64,000 nucleotides of DNA from Lamellibrachia satsuma (taxonomy: Eukaryota; Annelida; Polychaeta; Sabellida; Siboglinidae): assembly GCA_033239005.1 (NCBI GenBank), contig BSQZ01000073.1:624501-688500 (forward strand), written 5' to 3'. Position 1 is the stretch's first letter; every line of letters starts with the position of its first letter. Under the pieces are notes generated by a model. The model was not told where the DNA came from and made no database searches. It was given only the letters and a program-made list of their open reading frames with translations. This document shows, one piece after another, positions 55,030 through 64,000 of this stretch. The position numbers and the translations under genes are program-made.

Positions 55030-55870
55030 TAAGCCTTTCTCCTCATTGTGCTAGGTGGTAATTCTGGCAGCCACACTAACATTCTTGTAGCGTGCATCAA
55101 TCACTTCCATGAATTTTCTGAAACCTGGGCGCTCTACAAGAGATAGTGGAATTGGGCAACTAATGATCAAGTCTGACAATTGAGTTAACAATGTCTTTCT
55201 CCTGCCGCCACCATGTCATTGATATTCTGAACAGGTTGTGTCAATATCACATATTTTCAGCTGTTTTAATCATGTCGCAAACGCGCGTACCCTAAAAATT
55301 GGCAGTTTTTGCCAAATATTAATATGCTTACTGGTGTTTTGGGATTTACATGTAGTGTAAGTCAACTTAATCATTAACTTATCCAGTTAACTTCATAAAT
55401 GAACTTAACATAACTAACTGAATCGAAAATAATATAAAATTAACTGAACTAGTTAACATAGTAGATTAATTGCCCCACATCTGCTGGACCACATGGATGC
55501 TAATTCCAGGGATGAAAGCTGTATGTCAGATATGATGTAACAACCTAAATAACAGCCCTGGTGTTTCCACTTTGAGAGAAACACCAGTTATCAGACAGCA
55601 TACAGCAAGTTAGGAATTTTGCTATTTTGAATTTATAATATTTTACTACAGACATGCATAACACATCTTGAAATAATAAGTTGAAGTTTGCAGTTGTAAC
55701 ATATTCATTGTAGACAAGATGGCCAACAATGCAAACAAGCATCTTGGCCTCCTGAAATGAGTTTCACCACACTTGAACCAAAACCAGTCACATATCAATT
55801 GTTCTTTTCTGGGTGAATGCACATGTGACATTTAACACAACGGTAGTTGTAAAAATGTGCCTTGCAAGTG
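55030..55870. other. Intergenic sequence, nothing recognised
   Basis: It includes the presumed 3' untranslated end of the zinc-finger gene on the minus strand. Confidence 0.4.
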
Positions 55871-57634
55871 TCAAATTTTTGAGATTTTCACCAGAGTCTT
55901 GGTTTGTAGATGCCTCTTCAGTGTACTTGAAGACGATGAATCAGTTGTATCATTTCCGAATGATTTCTCCCCAGTGTGAATGTATCTACACATATGCACC
56001 TTTAGTTGTTGCATCCATACAAACTGTGCCCCACACGCATCACATTTGTAGGGTTTTCTCCCACTGTGAATGTGCCGATGTAGCTGGAGACTATAACCCC
56101 ACGCATACTTTGCCCCACAGATGTCGCAAATGTAGGGTTTCTCCCCATTGTGAATGCGCATGTGATTTTTTAAAGAACCGTTATTTTGAAATGTTATTCC
56201 ACATGTCTTACATTTGATGGGCGTCACTGCAACATTCTCAATGCTATGAGTGAGAAGAAGATGTCTGGATAATGTACCACTCCATGCAAACTGTATCCCA
56301 CATTTGTCACATTTGTGGAGTTTCTCCACACTGTTCTTGTCAGAAGTGTCACTTATAGTAGATTGTTCTAGATGAGTTTCACATTTATCAGGTTCCTTCG
56401 AGTGGGTGCGTTCATCATGCAACTTTAAATGAGCTTTATGTGTAAACTGTGCTCCACATGCATCACATTTGAATGGTGTTTCTGGTGTGTGTGTGCAAAT
56501 ATGCCACTTTAAACTACCATAATTTGTGAACCGTGCACCACAAATGTCACATCCGTAAAGCTTCTCAGTGTGGGTGCGCATATGGGTGGTTAAACTACTA
56601 TGATTTGTAAATGCTGCCCCACAAGTAGCACATATGTGAGGCTTGTCAGCAGCATGAATGCATTGGTGCCGTAGCAAATTACTGTTTTGTGTAAACTGTG
56701 CCCCACAAATGTTGCATCTGCCTGGTTCTTCCTCTCGGTGAATATGCATATGGCTGTTTAAATTATCACAACTTTCAAATTCTCCTCCACATATGTCACA
56801 TCTGTAGGTTTGTTCCACAGTGTGAGTTTGCAAGTGTTGCTTTAAATGACAGTTCGCTGTAAACTGTACCCCACAGATGTCACATCTATAGAATTTTTCC
56901 CCAGTGTGAATGCGTTGATGAGTTTTTAAATTAGCATTTACTGTAAACTGCACACCACATATGTCACATTTGTAGGGTTTCTCCCCAGTGTGAGTTCGCA
57001 TATGTCGCTTTAAATGATCATTCTCTGTAAATTGTGCCCCACAGATGTCACATATGTAGGGTTTCTTCCCAGTGTGCATGCGCTCATGCCTCCTTAAGCT
57101 ACTATTATGTGCAAATTGTGATGAGCATATGTCACATTTGTAGGGTTTCTCCTCAGTGTGAATATGCAGATGTTCCTGAAGATCTTGACTCTGTGCGAAC
57201 ACTGCCCCACAAGTGTCACATATGTAAGATTTCTCCTCAGTGTGGGTGTGCAGATGTTCCTGAAGATTTTCACTATGTGTGAACACTGCACCACAAGTGT
57301 CACATATATAAGGTTTCTCTTCAGTGTTTGTGCATAGATGTTCTTGAAGATTTTCACTTTGTTCAAACACCTCCCCAAAAGTGTCATACACACAGGGTTT
57401 CTCCTCAGTGTGAGTGAGCAGATGTTCCTGAAGATTATCACTCTGCTTGAACAATGCCCCACAAGTGTCACATATATAGGGTTTCTCCTCAATGTGAGTG
57501 TGCAGATGGTCCTGAAAATGTTCACTTTGTTCAAACACTTCCTCACAAGTGTCACATATGTAGGGTTTCTCCTCAGTGTAAGTATGTTGATTTCTGTATA
57601 CGTCGCAACTTTGTCCACATGAACGTTTGTCCAT
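55871..57634 (-). CDS. C2H2 zinc-finger protein with 18 fingers, single coding exon
   Basis: The 587-residue frame is intact. An in-frame TGA lies eight codons upstream of the ATG at 57634, so this start is sound. Seventeen fingers have the full C-x2-C-x12-H-x3/5-H pattern, mostly joined by TGEKPY- or TEEKPY-type linkers. The third (about residues 80-105) is degenerate: both Cys and the last His are replaced (VYDTFGEVF ... LCTN). Fingers 1-5 share the xQSxxLQEHL helix and differ from fingers 6-13, suggesting separate internal duplications. A finger-free spacer of about 30 residues precedes finger 15. The product should be a nuclear sequence-specific DNA-binding protein, with no KRAB, SCAN, BTB or ZAD domain seen. 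Paralogue-rich families like this expand in most animals, so no orthologue is proposed. Confidence 0.9.
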   Translation of the reverse strand: MDKRSCGQSCDVYRNQHTYTEEKPYICDTCEEVFEQSEHFQDHLHTHIEEKPYICDTCGALFKQSDNLQEHLLTHTEEKPCVYDTFGEVFEQSENLQEHLCTNTEEKPYICDTCGAVFTHSENLQEHLHTHTEEKSYICDTCGAVFAQSQDLQEHLHIHTEEKPYKCDICSSQFAHNSSLRRHERMHTGKKPYICDICGAQFTENDHLKRHMRTHTGEKPYKCDICGVQFTVNANLKTHQRIHTGEKFYRCDICGVQFTANCHLKQHLQTHTVEQTYRCDICGGEFESCDNLNSHMHIHREEEPGRCNICGAQFTQNSNLLRHQCIHAADKPHICATCGAAFTNHSSLTTHMRTHTEKLYGCDICGARFTNYGSLKWHICTHTPETPFKCDACGAQFTHKAHLKLHDERTHSKEPDKCETHLEQSTISDTSDKNSVEKLHKCDKCGIQFAWSGTLSRHLLLTHSIENVAVTPIKCKTCGITFQNNGSLKNHMRIHNGEKPYICDICGAKYAWGYSLQLHRHIHSGRKPYKCDACGAQFVWMQQLKVHMCRYIHTGEKSFGNDTTDSSSSSTLKRHLQTKTLVKISKI

Positions 57635-57827
57635 TGTGTCAGTGAAAATGTTTTTTCAGCTTGCAATTCTGTGGCAAACTGCAGATGGACGTAGTCAACT
57701 AGGATTTGAGCATTTCTGGCAAGTGTTCAACTGGATATCGCTACATGTGACTGGGATGTGGGTGATTCCTCAGTGATCAACTGGTGACACATGTCACAGG
57801 TTCCCACAGCTGCCTGAAACAACATAC

Positions 57828-57895
57828 AAGCACAGCTATACAACACACAAGCACAGCTATACAACACACAAGCACAGCTATACAACAGAGTCGGA
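57828..57895. repeat. 21-bp tandem repeat, 3 copies
   Basis: Unit acaagcacagctatacaaca c, upstream (5') of the zinc-finger gene. Confidence 0.85.
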
Positions 57896-58049
57896 TTAAC
57901 ATCAACGTTTTTACTATTTGCGTCCCCTTCTATCCTAATCAACCAAATGTCACATTTCAAAATCCGTGCCACAGGTGCCAGAAGTTATGATATTGCCGAC
58001 TGGTTGAAAATTTCCATTTTTCATATGTTGCGATACTTTGTCAAATTAA

Positions 58050-58215
58050 TACAGCTCTTTCTGCTGGTTGTGCCAAATCTGGAGGTTCTTTCTGCTGGTT
58101 GTGCCAAATCTGGAGGTTCTTTCTGCTGGTTGTACCAAATCTGGAGGTTCTTTCTGCTGGTTGTGCCAAATCTGGAGGTTCTTCCTGCTGGTTGTGCCAA
58201 ATCTGGAGGTTCTTT
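58050..58215. repeat. 31-bp minisatellite, 5 copies
   Basis: Unit ctgctggttgtgccaaatct ggaggttcttt, nearly identical copies. Confidence 0.95.
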
Positions 58216-58219
58216 CCAA

Positions 58220-59900
58220 CTGCATTTTCACAAAATAATTTGTTGCTAATGAGAATTTAGAATTCAAAATGGTGCAGTTATGGGAGTTCAGCAGTGGTTT
58301 TAATGATTATTATAACACTGACCAATGAGGTGGTGGCGTGTGAAAAAGCAGCAGTGAACCTTGCAGCAAAAAGGGCAACTATCTGGTTGAAAATTATGAG
58401 TTTTTTACCAGTGTGCCCGAGGATATGTCGGCATTCACTGAAAAGTGAGATGATTATCTCAGTAATACAATTATCAAATTATGACATACAGCCTACAGGA
58501 CAAATGCAGTTGTGATAATTAACACACAATGAAACAGTAAGCAAGTAAAAGATCGCCCATGAAGTGCAACATATCAGTTGACCAATACAAAATGCTGTTC
58601 TTTCAAAAAGGGATTTTTATAGCAACCATTCACACCATTATTAAGTGCAAATTAACCGTATCACCATAACCATGGCATGTATGTATGGACTATGGATTGG
58701 ATGTATGCAGTATATTCAAACTCCTGCGTTAGCCCAAACTCCTGCGTTAGCCCAAGTTTGGGCTGTTTGGAGTAAACCACCTGAGACTTGATTACAGCCA
58801 GATAGAAAAATTAAATGGGGATTGAGTTTGCCCAGGGCCAGGCCCAGGGCTAGGCTCAATCGCATTACGTCATTAACATTGTCTCCATCGCGTTACCAAA
58901 TTTAGCACACAGCAGTGATGGTCCTTTTCGGATATTATACATCAGGCATCACTGCGGACTCTCTCTTCCCCAGGCAAAGGAACGCACCAAAATAGTGTAC
59001 AATCCTCAAATTATCGCCATCAATGATTTCTCGCCCGGTCGCGTAACGAAAAGTCGCACCGTAAGCATGTTACGACACGCAAATATACAATTCAATAACC
59101 AACTGACTGTTGCACATACATCAATGAACCTAAAATAATGTCAACACTGCAACCGAAATAAACCTGTTTTGAAACAAACAGCTTTGTTTACCTACGTTGT
59201 TCCTTTTCCCAAAACTAGCGGACAGTAGAGGTACTTGTTACTCAGGTTAATTACCCAATTTACGCAAGAGGGCGCCATGTTAATTGTCCAGATACAATTA
59301 TTTTCATTTCTGCGTTCACGATAGCCAAACGAGTGTTGCATCTCCAAAGCCTCACTCACCGATGCTTGGCGTCAGATAATTTGGTGCCGACGTTTCTAAC
59401 CTTACTATTTTCTTGTTCAAAATGGCGGAATTCGTAAGTGATGTACATGACACAGAAGAGTTAAATTTTGTTTTAGTTCTTCCTGTGAAGGACTGTGCCC
59501 TTTAGGAGCGTCGTAAGTCCTGCGGCGTCTGTGTCCGTTGGTAGTTCCGGTCAGGGCCAATTAAAAGACATCGCACCGCTATTGGGGGAACAATGGGTGT
59601 TTTTAGGTTAAAAACTATATTAAAATCTATATACACGATCTGAAGGTATTTATGGAGTGATGAGGACTGGCTGCAGTTTGTGGAGACTGTGGCCTAGTCG
59701 ACTCTGGAAGGACTCCAGTGAAGGGGCTGAGGAGATAGAGGTTGGAAGGTGGTTCCACTCAGACAATGTACAGGGGAAGAAAGATTTGTTCCTGATGCAG
59801 GCGTTTTGCTCCTTCTGTCAGCATGGTAGAAGACATTTGCTCGGTTGATGTCTACGAGGCCTAGTTAAAGGCTATGTAGCGACCATTTTTTCTATTTATC
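58220..59900. other. Intergenic; possible first exon of the THAP-like gene near 59420
   Basis: At 59420-59440 ATGGCGGAATTC is followed at once by GTAAGT, a plausible tiny first exon, but I could not join it to the downstream THAP sequence. A 19-bp direct repeat (caaactcctgcgttagccc) lies near 58730. Confidence 0.3.
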
Positions 59901-61099
59901 TTAATTACTGATAATGATAGGAAACATAACATTATGCCCAAATGAGATGGCAAACTGTCATATATGTGAGGCACATTTCACTGGTGAGTCCTACAAGCCT
60001 GGCGAGGAATTGAAGGTACGGATGAAACGCAAGAAAAACAGATCATTGGAAGATCACGCTGTACCAACAATTAACCCCCCCAGACAATTGAGAGAAAAAA
60101 CGAAAAGATGACGTTGAAAGCAGCAACGAGTGTCGTCCCTCCAAAACGAAACGAACTGGATCTGCAGCATTCAAGCTGGTGGTTGCCAGGGTAAATTTAC
60201 ATTTTATTAAATTTCGTGATCTTGAAATTATCATTAAGTGTCTGAATGCATGCAGAGATTATATATATGTTCGAGTTTAGAGCCCCCAGAAAAAAGAGTA
60301 CATGTACATTCATTGATTCAGTTGTCGGCATTGTGGGGTTCCAGCATGATTTATTACCCTAGGACATGAATTAGTTATATAACAAAATTGAAACGACACT
60401 AAAATATTAATATCTAGGGGTGGTCACTGACTCATTATAAATTGTTCTAGGAACTATTATGGGAGGATTAGGATCTAAATTTACATTACAGCCTGTTTCA
60501 TGTGAATATACATCAATGGTGGCATTTATAGATTAATATCTTATATTCATTAATATAATGTATTTTAATTAATAATTTTTTTATTTTATTGTAAACACCC
60601 CTGATTCTATTTTTAGAGATATGCTGTGTCAAAATAAATTTGACCTGATAGATTGTGTAGGTGTTCTCACAAAGTATCTGTAGAATATGAATCATTTATT
60701 TATTACAGGTATTGTAATTTGTTTTATATGCACTTGCTGGAAGAACATACAGTACTCCCACACACACCAGAGGTAGCACAGCAGGTTCAAGATTGACCTG
60801 CACCATCCTGTGATGCCATTGTCACCCCTGAAGTGACCACCTCTGCCACCAAAGGCACCAGAAGAAACGTGTGCGCATAAATAGTGAGAGTGAGTACATT
60901 TAACAATGTTGAAACTTTAAAACATCAAAATTGAAGTATTGCCCTGGTCTTTTAGTATTTGATCTCTGACCCCACATCATATAAAAATGGTTTGTGCTGT
61001 TACACAGAAAGCCAAACTGATCGGTTCATGGTGACAGATGCGGCCACGCAGTATTCTCTAAGCATCTTCTGTGTGACACACTCGACTCCAAAGCTTCAA

Positions 61100-61725
61100 G
61101 GGTAATCAAATTTTTGGATTGATTAGAAGACACATAACATACAAGGGAAAAAAGTTAATTATACCTCTTTATAAAGCAATAGTTAGACTTCATTTAGAAT
61201 ACTGTATACAAGCATGGAGACCATATCGTAAGAAGGATATAGATACGCTTGAACGCATACAAAGGAGAGCAACTAAAATGATTCCAGAACTTAGAGACCT
61301 TAGTTATGAAGAATGCCTGAAACAATGTGGTTTAACAACTCTAGGGACAAGGAGGTTAGGAGGAGATCAGATTGAAGTTTTTAAGATATTGAATGGGTAT
61401 GAAAATATTGATAGAAATATGTTTTTCTCACTCAAGAAGGATAGCAGAACTAGAGGACATGAGGTAAAATTAGTAAAGGATCAATGTAGATTGGACATCA
61501 GGAAGCACTCATTCTCACAGAAGACAATAAATGAATGGAACAAATTGTCTACAGATTGTGTAACTGCTAGCAGCATGAATATGTTTAAAAACAAGGTTGA
61601 CACATATATCAGGAGGGCGGGTTATAAGTAGATGAACATTGTTGGACTCTTGATAAGCCAATGGCATCCTTGTCCACTTGCCATCTGGGCCTTTGGCTTG
61701 GATGGCAAATCTTGTTAAACTCCAG
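61100..61725 (+). mobile_element. CR1/jockey-like LINE 3' end inside the THAP pseudogene
   Basis: A 170-codon frame (61119-61631) gives [40 protein letters not shown] and INEWNKLSTDCVTASSMNMF, close to the 37870 copy. The 3' tail ends in gatggcaaatcttgttaaa. It is 5'-truncated and shares orientation with the THAP gene. Confidence 0.9.
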
Positions 61726-61734
61726 TAAAGGGAG

Positions 61735-62212
61735 TGGCTCCACCACTTCCAGCTCCACCACTTCCAGCTCCACCACTTACAGCTCCACCACTTCCAGCTC
61801 CACCACTTCCAGCTCCACCACTTCCAGCTCCACCACTTACAGCTCCACCACTTACAGCTCCACCACTTCCAGCTCCACCACTTCCAGCTCCACCACTTCC
61901 AGCTCCACCACTTCCAGCTCCACCACTTCCAGCTCCACCACTTCCAGCTCCACCACTTACAGCTCCACCACTTACAGCTCCACCACTTCCAGCTCCACCA
62001 CTTCCAGCTCCACCACTTCCAGCTCCACCACTTCCAGCTCCACCACTTACAGCTCCACCACTTCCAGCTCCACCACTTCCAGCTCCACCACTTCCAGCTC
62101 CACCACTTCCAGCTCCACCACTTACAGCTCCACCACTTACAGCTCCACCACTTCCAGCTCCACCACTTCCAGCTCCACCACTTACAGCTCCACCACTTCC
62201 AGCTCCACCACT
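61735..62212. repeat. 15-bp minisatellite, about 32 copies
   Basis: Unit agctccaccacttcc, with agctccaccacttac variants in a patterned order. It follows the LINE by about 10 bp. All reading frames on both strands stay open because 15 is a multiple of 3 (Ser/Thr-, Pro/Ala/Leu-, Gly/Ala/Ser- and Trp/Lys-rich); none is taken as a gene, although the Pro-rich frame (PAPPL) runs in frame into the fourth THAP-gene piece. Confidence 0.97.
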
Positions 62213-63198
62213 TGCACTCACGGAGGATTATTATGAAACGCAAGTCAACTTGCCACATCCATCATCACCACTACTTTCACCCTTTCCATCTCCAGATAAA
62301 GGTAGCGAGTACAAGCCCTCCGGATAGTCATGCTCGGAGGCAGCAGAAGATGAGGATATGTCCACTGATGAGGAGTGAGTGAATATTTTTTAACATGACA
62401 TTCTAAAACAAAAATACATTGTGTTCTCAAATCCAGTTTTATTGCCTCTCACATTGTTGTAAATCATCAACAAGACATATTAAATGCTTTAAAGTTTAAT
62501 TATATAAAATAAAACACAAAATGACAGGTTGTGCCAACTGCTTTGACTTGTGCGCATGTGCAGGCGGCTTCAGTAAGTCCACTAGGTGGCTTCAGTAAGT
62601 CCACTAGGTGGCTAGCTATTTCTAACTAAGGATGAATACATCACACATTGGTTGTTTATTTAAGAAATGTTGCGAGAAATAAAAGGACCAGAGGAAGTTT
62701 CTCGTTTTTGAACAACAGCTACTGGAACTCTTCAGATCCTGTCATGCGTGTGCAGCCCCTACAGTTGGCTAAATAACAACATTAGATGGTAGTTTGATAC
62801 AGGTGATACAAAAGTGTAAGAAGTGTAGTTTCATTTATGAATGGAATAGTCAGCCATATATACATCAACTGCCTGCTGGAAACATATTAATGTCAAGTTC
62901 AATTCTTATGTGTGGGGCTCTGCCATCTCAAGTACTCAAAATGTTCTCGTTCATGAACATGGTGGCCATAAGCCGCTCGACCTATCATCGGCATCAGTCA
63001 AATTATGTTGTGCCTGCTGTTGTGAATGAGTGGACTGCCTCACAAAACCAAGTTCTTGATGAGCTTAGTGAAATTGGAGGTGGCCTCGAATTATCTGGAA
63101 ATGGCCGGTACGACAGTCCAGGACACTCCGCCAAATACGGCGGATATACTCTGATAGAGAACAGAATCAACAAAGTTCTGGACATACGACTTGTTCAG

Positions 63199-63520
63199 GT
63201 ATAAGAATTATATCAATATTTTCTCCATATATAACATATAAAATACACATGCAAAAAGCAAACATCTGTTGGTTTATCTACATTCAATAATAACTTAATA
63301 TCTGCCATTTTACGATTTCATCAACAAAACTGTTTACATCTAAATTTATGTATATTATGAAATGCATTGATTTAAACTGAAGTAACCAAAATACAGGCGA
63401 TCTGCGTAGTTTTTTAGGGATGCCGTGGGCTTGGCTTCGCGTCGAGTAAAAAAATTGCTTCAGCGCTAAAAAGACAAATATACTAGTGATTTTTTTGCAC
63501 CGTACTATTATTTGTTTTGA
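63199..63520. other. Intron of the THAP-like gene, nothing recognised
   Basis: AT-rich sequence up to the next repeat. Confidence 0.4.
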
Positions 63521-63529
63521 ACAATTTGC

Positions 63530-63722
63530 CCCCCTATACTGTCATTTGGCACTATACTATTATTAAATTTGACTGATTTGCCACCCTATACTGTTATTTG
63601 TAGCATTTGCAACCCTATACTGTTATTTGTAGCATTTGCCACCCTATACTGTTATTTGTAGCATTTGCCACCCTATACTGTTATTTGTAGCATTTGCCAC
63701 CCTATACTGTTATTTGTAGCAT
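63530..63722. repeat. 29-bp minisatellite, about 6 copies
   Basis: Unit catttgccaccctatactgt tatttgtag, the first copies diverged. Confidence 0.93.
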
Positions 63723-63749
63723 GCGCACCCAACCCTGACCGTTTGACTC

Positions 63750-63960
63750 CATAGGAGTGTTGGCCAATATCACCACAAGACAAGACAAGATTTGGCTTAT
63801 ATACGTTTATTCGGCACTCAAGAGTATGTAGATGTACAATAAATTATCATAAACATTTTATTATGCAAGTAGTGAGTAGAGCAAAATAAAAGTGCATTAG
63901 CTAAAATAATTAATACTCAAATAATAATAATTATTGTCAGTCACTCAATTCTGGCTAACT
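63750..63960. repeat. Dispersed element end, related to 935-1010
   Basis: Gtgttggcc, then acaagacaagacaag, then a tttatt-containing stretch, matching the arrangement at 935-1010. Likely a LINE 3' end in antisense. Confidence 0.4.
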
Positions 63961-64000
63961 GCACTACGCCACTAGAACATCTGGTGCCGCTAGTTAGCAC

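Larger units (their letters stand above)
59912..63198 (+). pseudogene. Broken THAP-domain gene (exon pieces at about 59912-60190, 60760-60895, 61010-61100, 62216-62376, 62803-63198)
   Basis: The first piece has the C-terminal half of a THAP zinc finger: CHICEAHFTGESYKP and EDHAVPTI, then a basic segment after a frameshift in an A-run at 60094-60100, ending at a donor near 60190. A second piece has TPEVAQQVQD, stops, and HQKKRVRINSESE in another frame. A third reads DRFMVTDAATQYSL. The fourth ([16 protein letters not shown]) runs into an in-frame TAG at about 62324-62326 inside a Ser/Glu/Asp stretch. The last (62803-63198, 132 codons, donor GTATAA) is intact and contains CKKCSFIYEWNSQP, GNILMSSSIL and SGNGRYDSPGHSAKYGGY, a block I know from many uncharacterised invertebrate THAP proteins. 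THAP domains bind DNA and often descend from P-element-type transposases. The gene runs on past the last donor. Whether it is a dead gene or a damaged transposase is unresolved. Confidence 0.6.

Noticed and set aside
61515..62327. Silk- or collagen-like proteins (Gly/Ala/Ser, Pro/Ala/Leu, Ser/Thr or Trp/Lys repeats) in five overlapping frames
   Set aside because: A 15-bp tandem repeat open in all frames. Only a short in-frame extension into the THAP-gene exon is left as a possibility.

Overview
The window is eukaryotic, and almost certainly from an invertebrate animal. Coding sequence is split by GT-AG introns. AT-rich introns carry non-LTR retrotransposons of at least three kinds (CR1/jockey-like, RTE-like and L2/jockey-like), two decayed Ty3/gypsy elements, tRNA-headed SINEs, DNA transposons and an unusual load of minisatellites. 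There are no operons, ribosome binding sites or CRISPR arrays. I cannot name the species; the repeat types would suit a marine invertebrate such as a mollusc or another lophotrochozoan, but this is a guess.

Layout. (1) 1-2434: a compact two-exon plus-strand gene (1955-2416) for a 68-residue Arg/Lys-rich protein that I read as a protamine-like sperm nuclear basic protein, with a promoter rich in CCAAT boxes and small palindromes and a hairpin over the stop codon. (2) 3999-6430: decayed gypsy element. (3) 7375-51559: one large plus-strand gene that I assembled by hand from 19 exons whose splice phases all agree (2,679 coding nt, 892 aa). It has an N-terminal coiled coil, a Gln-rich exon, a long Ser/Thr/Pro-rich linker and a C-terminus with FG/FxF motifs. 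The N-terminus resembles the meiotic synaptonemal-complex central-element protein SIX6OS1 (C14orf39). Its introns hold most of the transposons and arrays: an RTE LINE in intron 3, a CR1 in intron 6, a 53-bp array, a TTF zinc-finger relic and a hAT MITE in intron 7, a roughly 100-copy 36-bp array in intron 9, a 10-copy 60-bp array in intron 13, L2-like, CR1 and gypsy elements in intron 15, and an RTE LINE interrupted by a DNA transposon in intron 17. Tandem repeats have spread over the splice sites of exons 14 and 17. (4) 51560-55870: 3' flank, a CR1 remnant and simple repeats. (5) 55871-57634, minus strand: an intact 587-aa C2H2 zinc-finger protein gene. (6) 59900-63198, plus strand: a broken THAP-domain gene of the kind often seen in aquatic invertebrates, interrupted by a CR1 3' end and a 15-bp minisatellite. 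(7) 63199-64000: simple repeats and a dispersed element.

The two clearest host genes on the left, a protamine-like gene and a SIX6OS1-like gene, would both act in the germ line (sperm chromatin packing and meiotic chromosome synapsis). That link is inference. Every transposon coding region seen is broken by stops, frameshifts, truncation or catalytic-residue changes.

Stretches without a gene that have no entry of their own hold only intronic or intergenic AT-rich DNA in which I see nothing identifiable: 7424-7758, 7816-8734, 11810-12041, 15588-16269, 22521-23041, 24130-24624, 34001-34470, 38476-38899 and 53800-54360.
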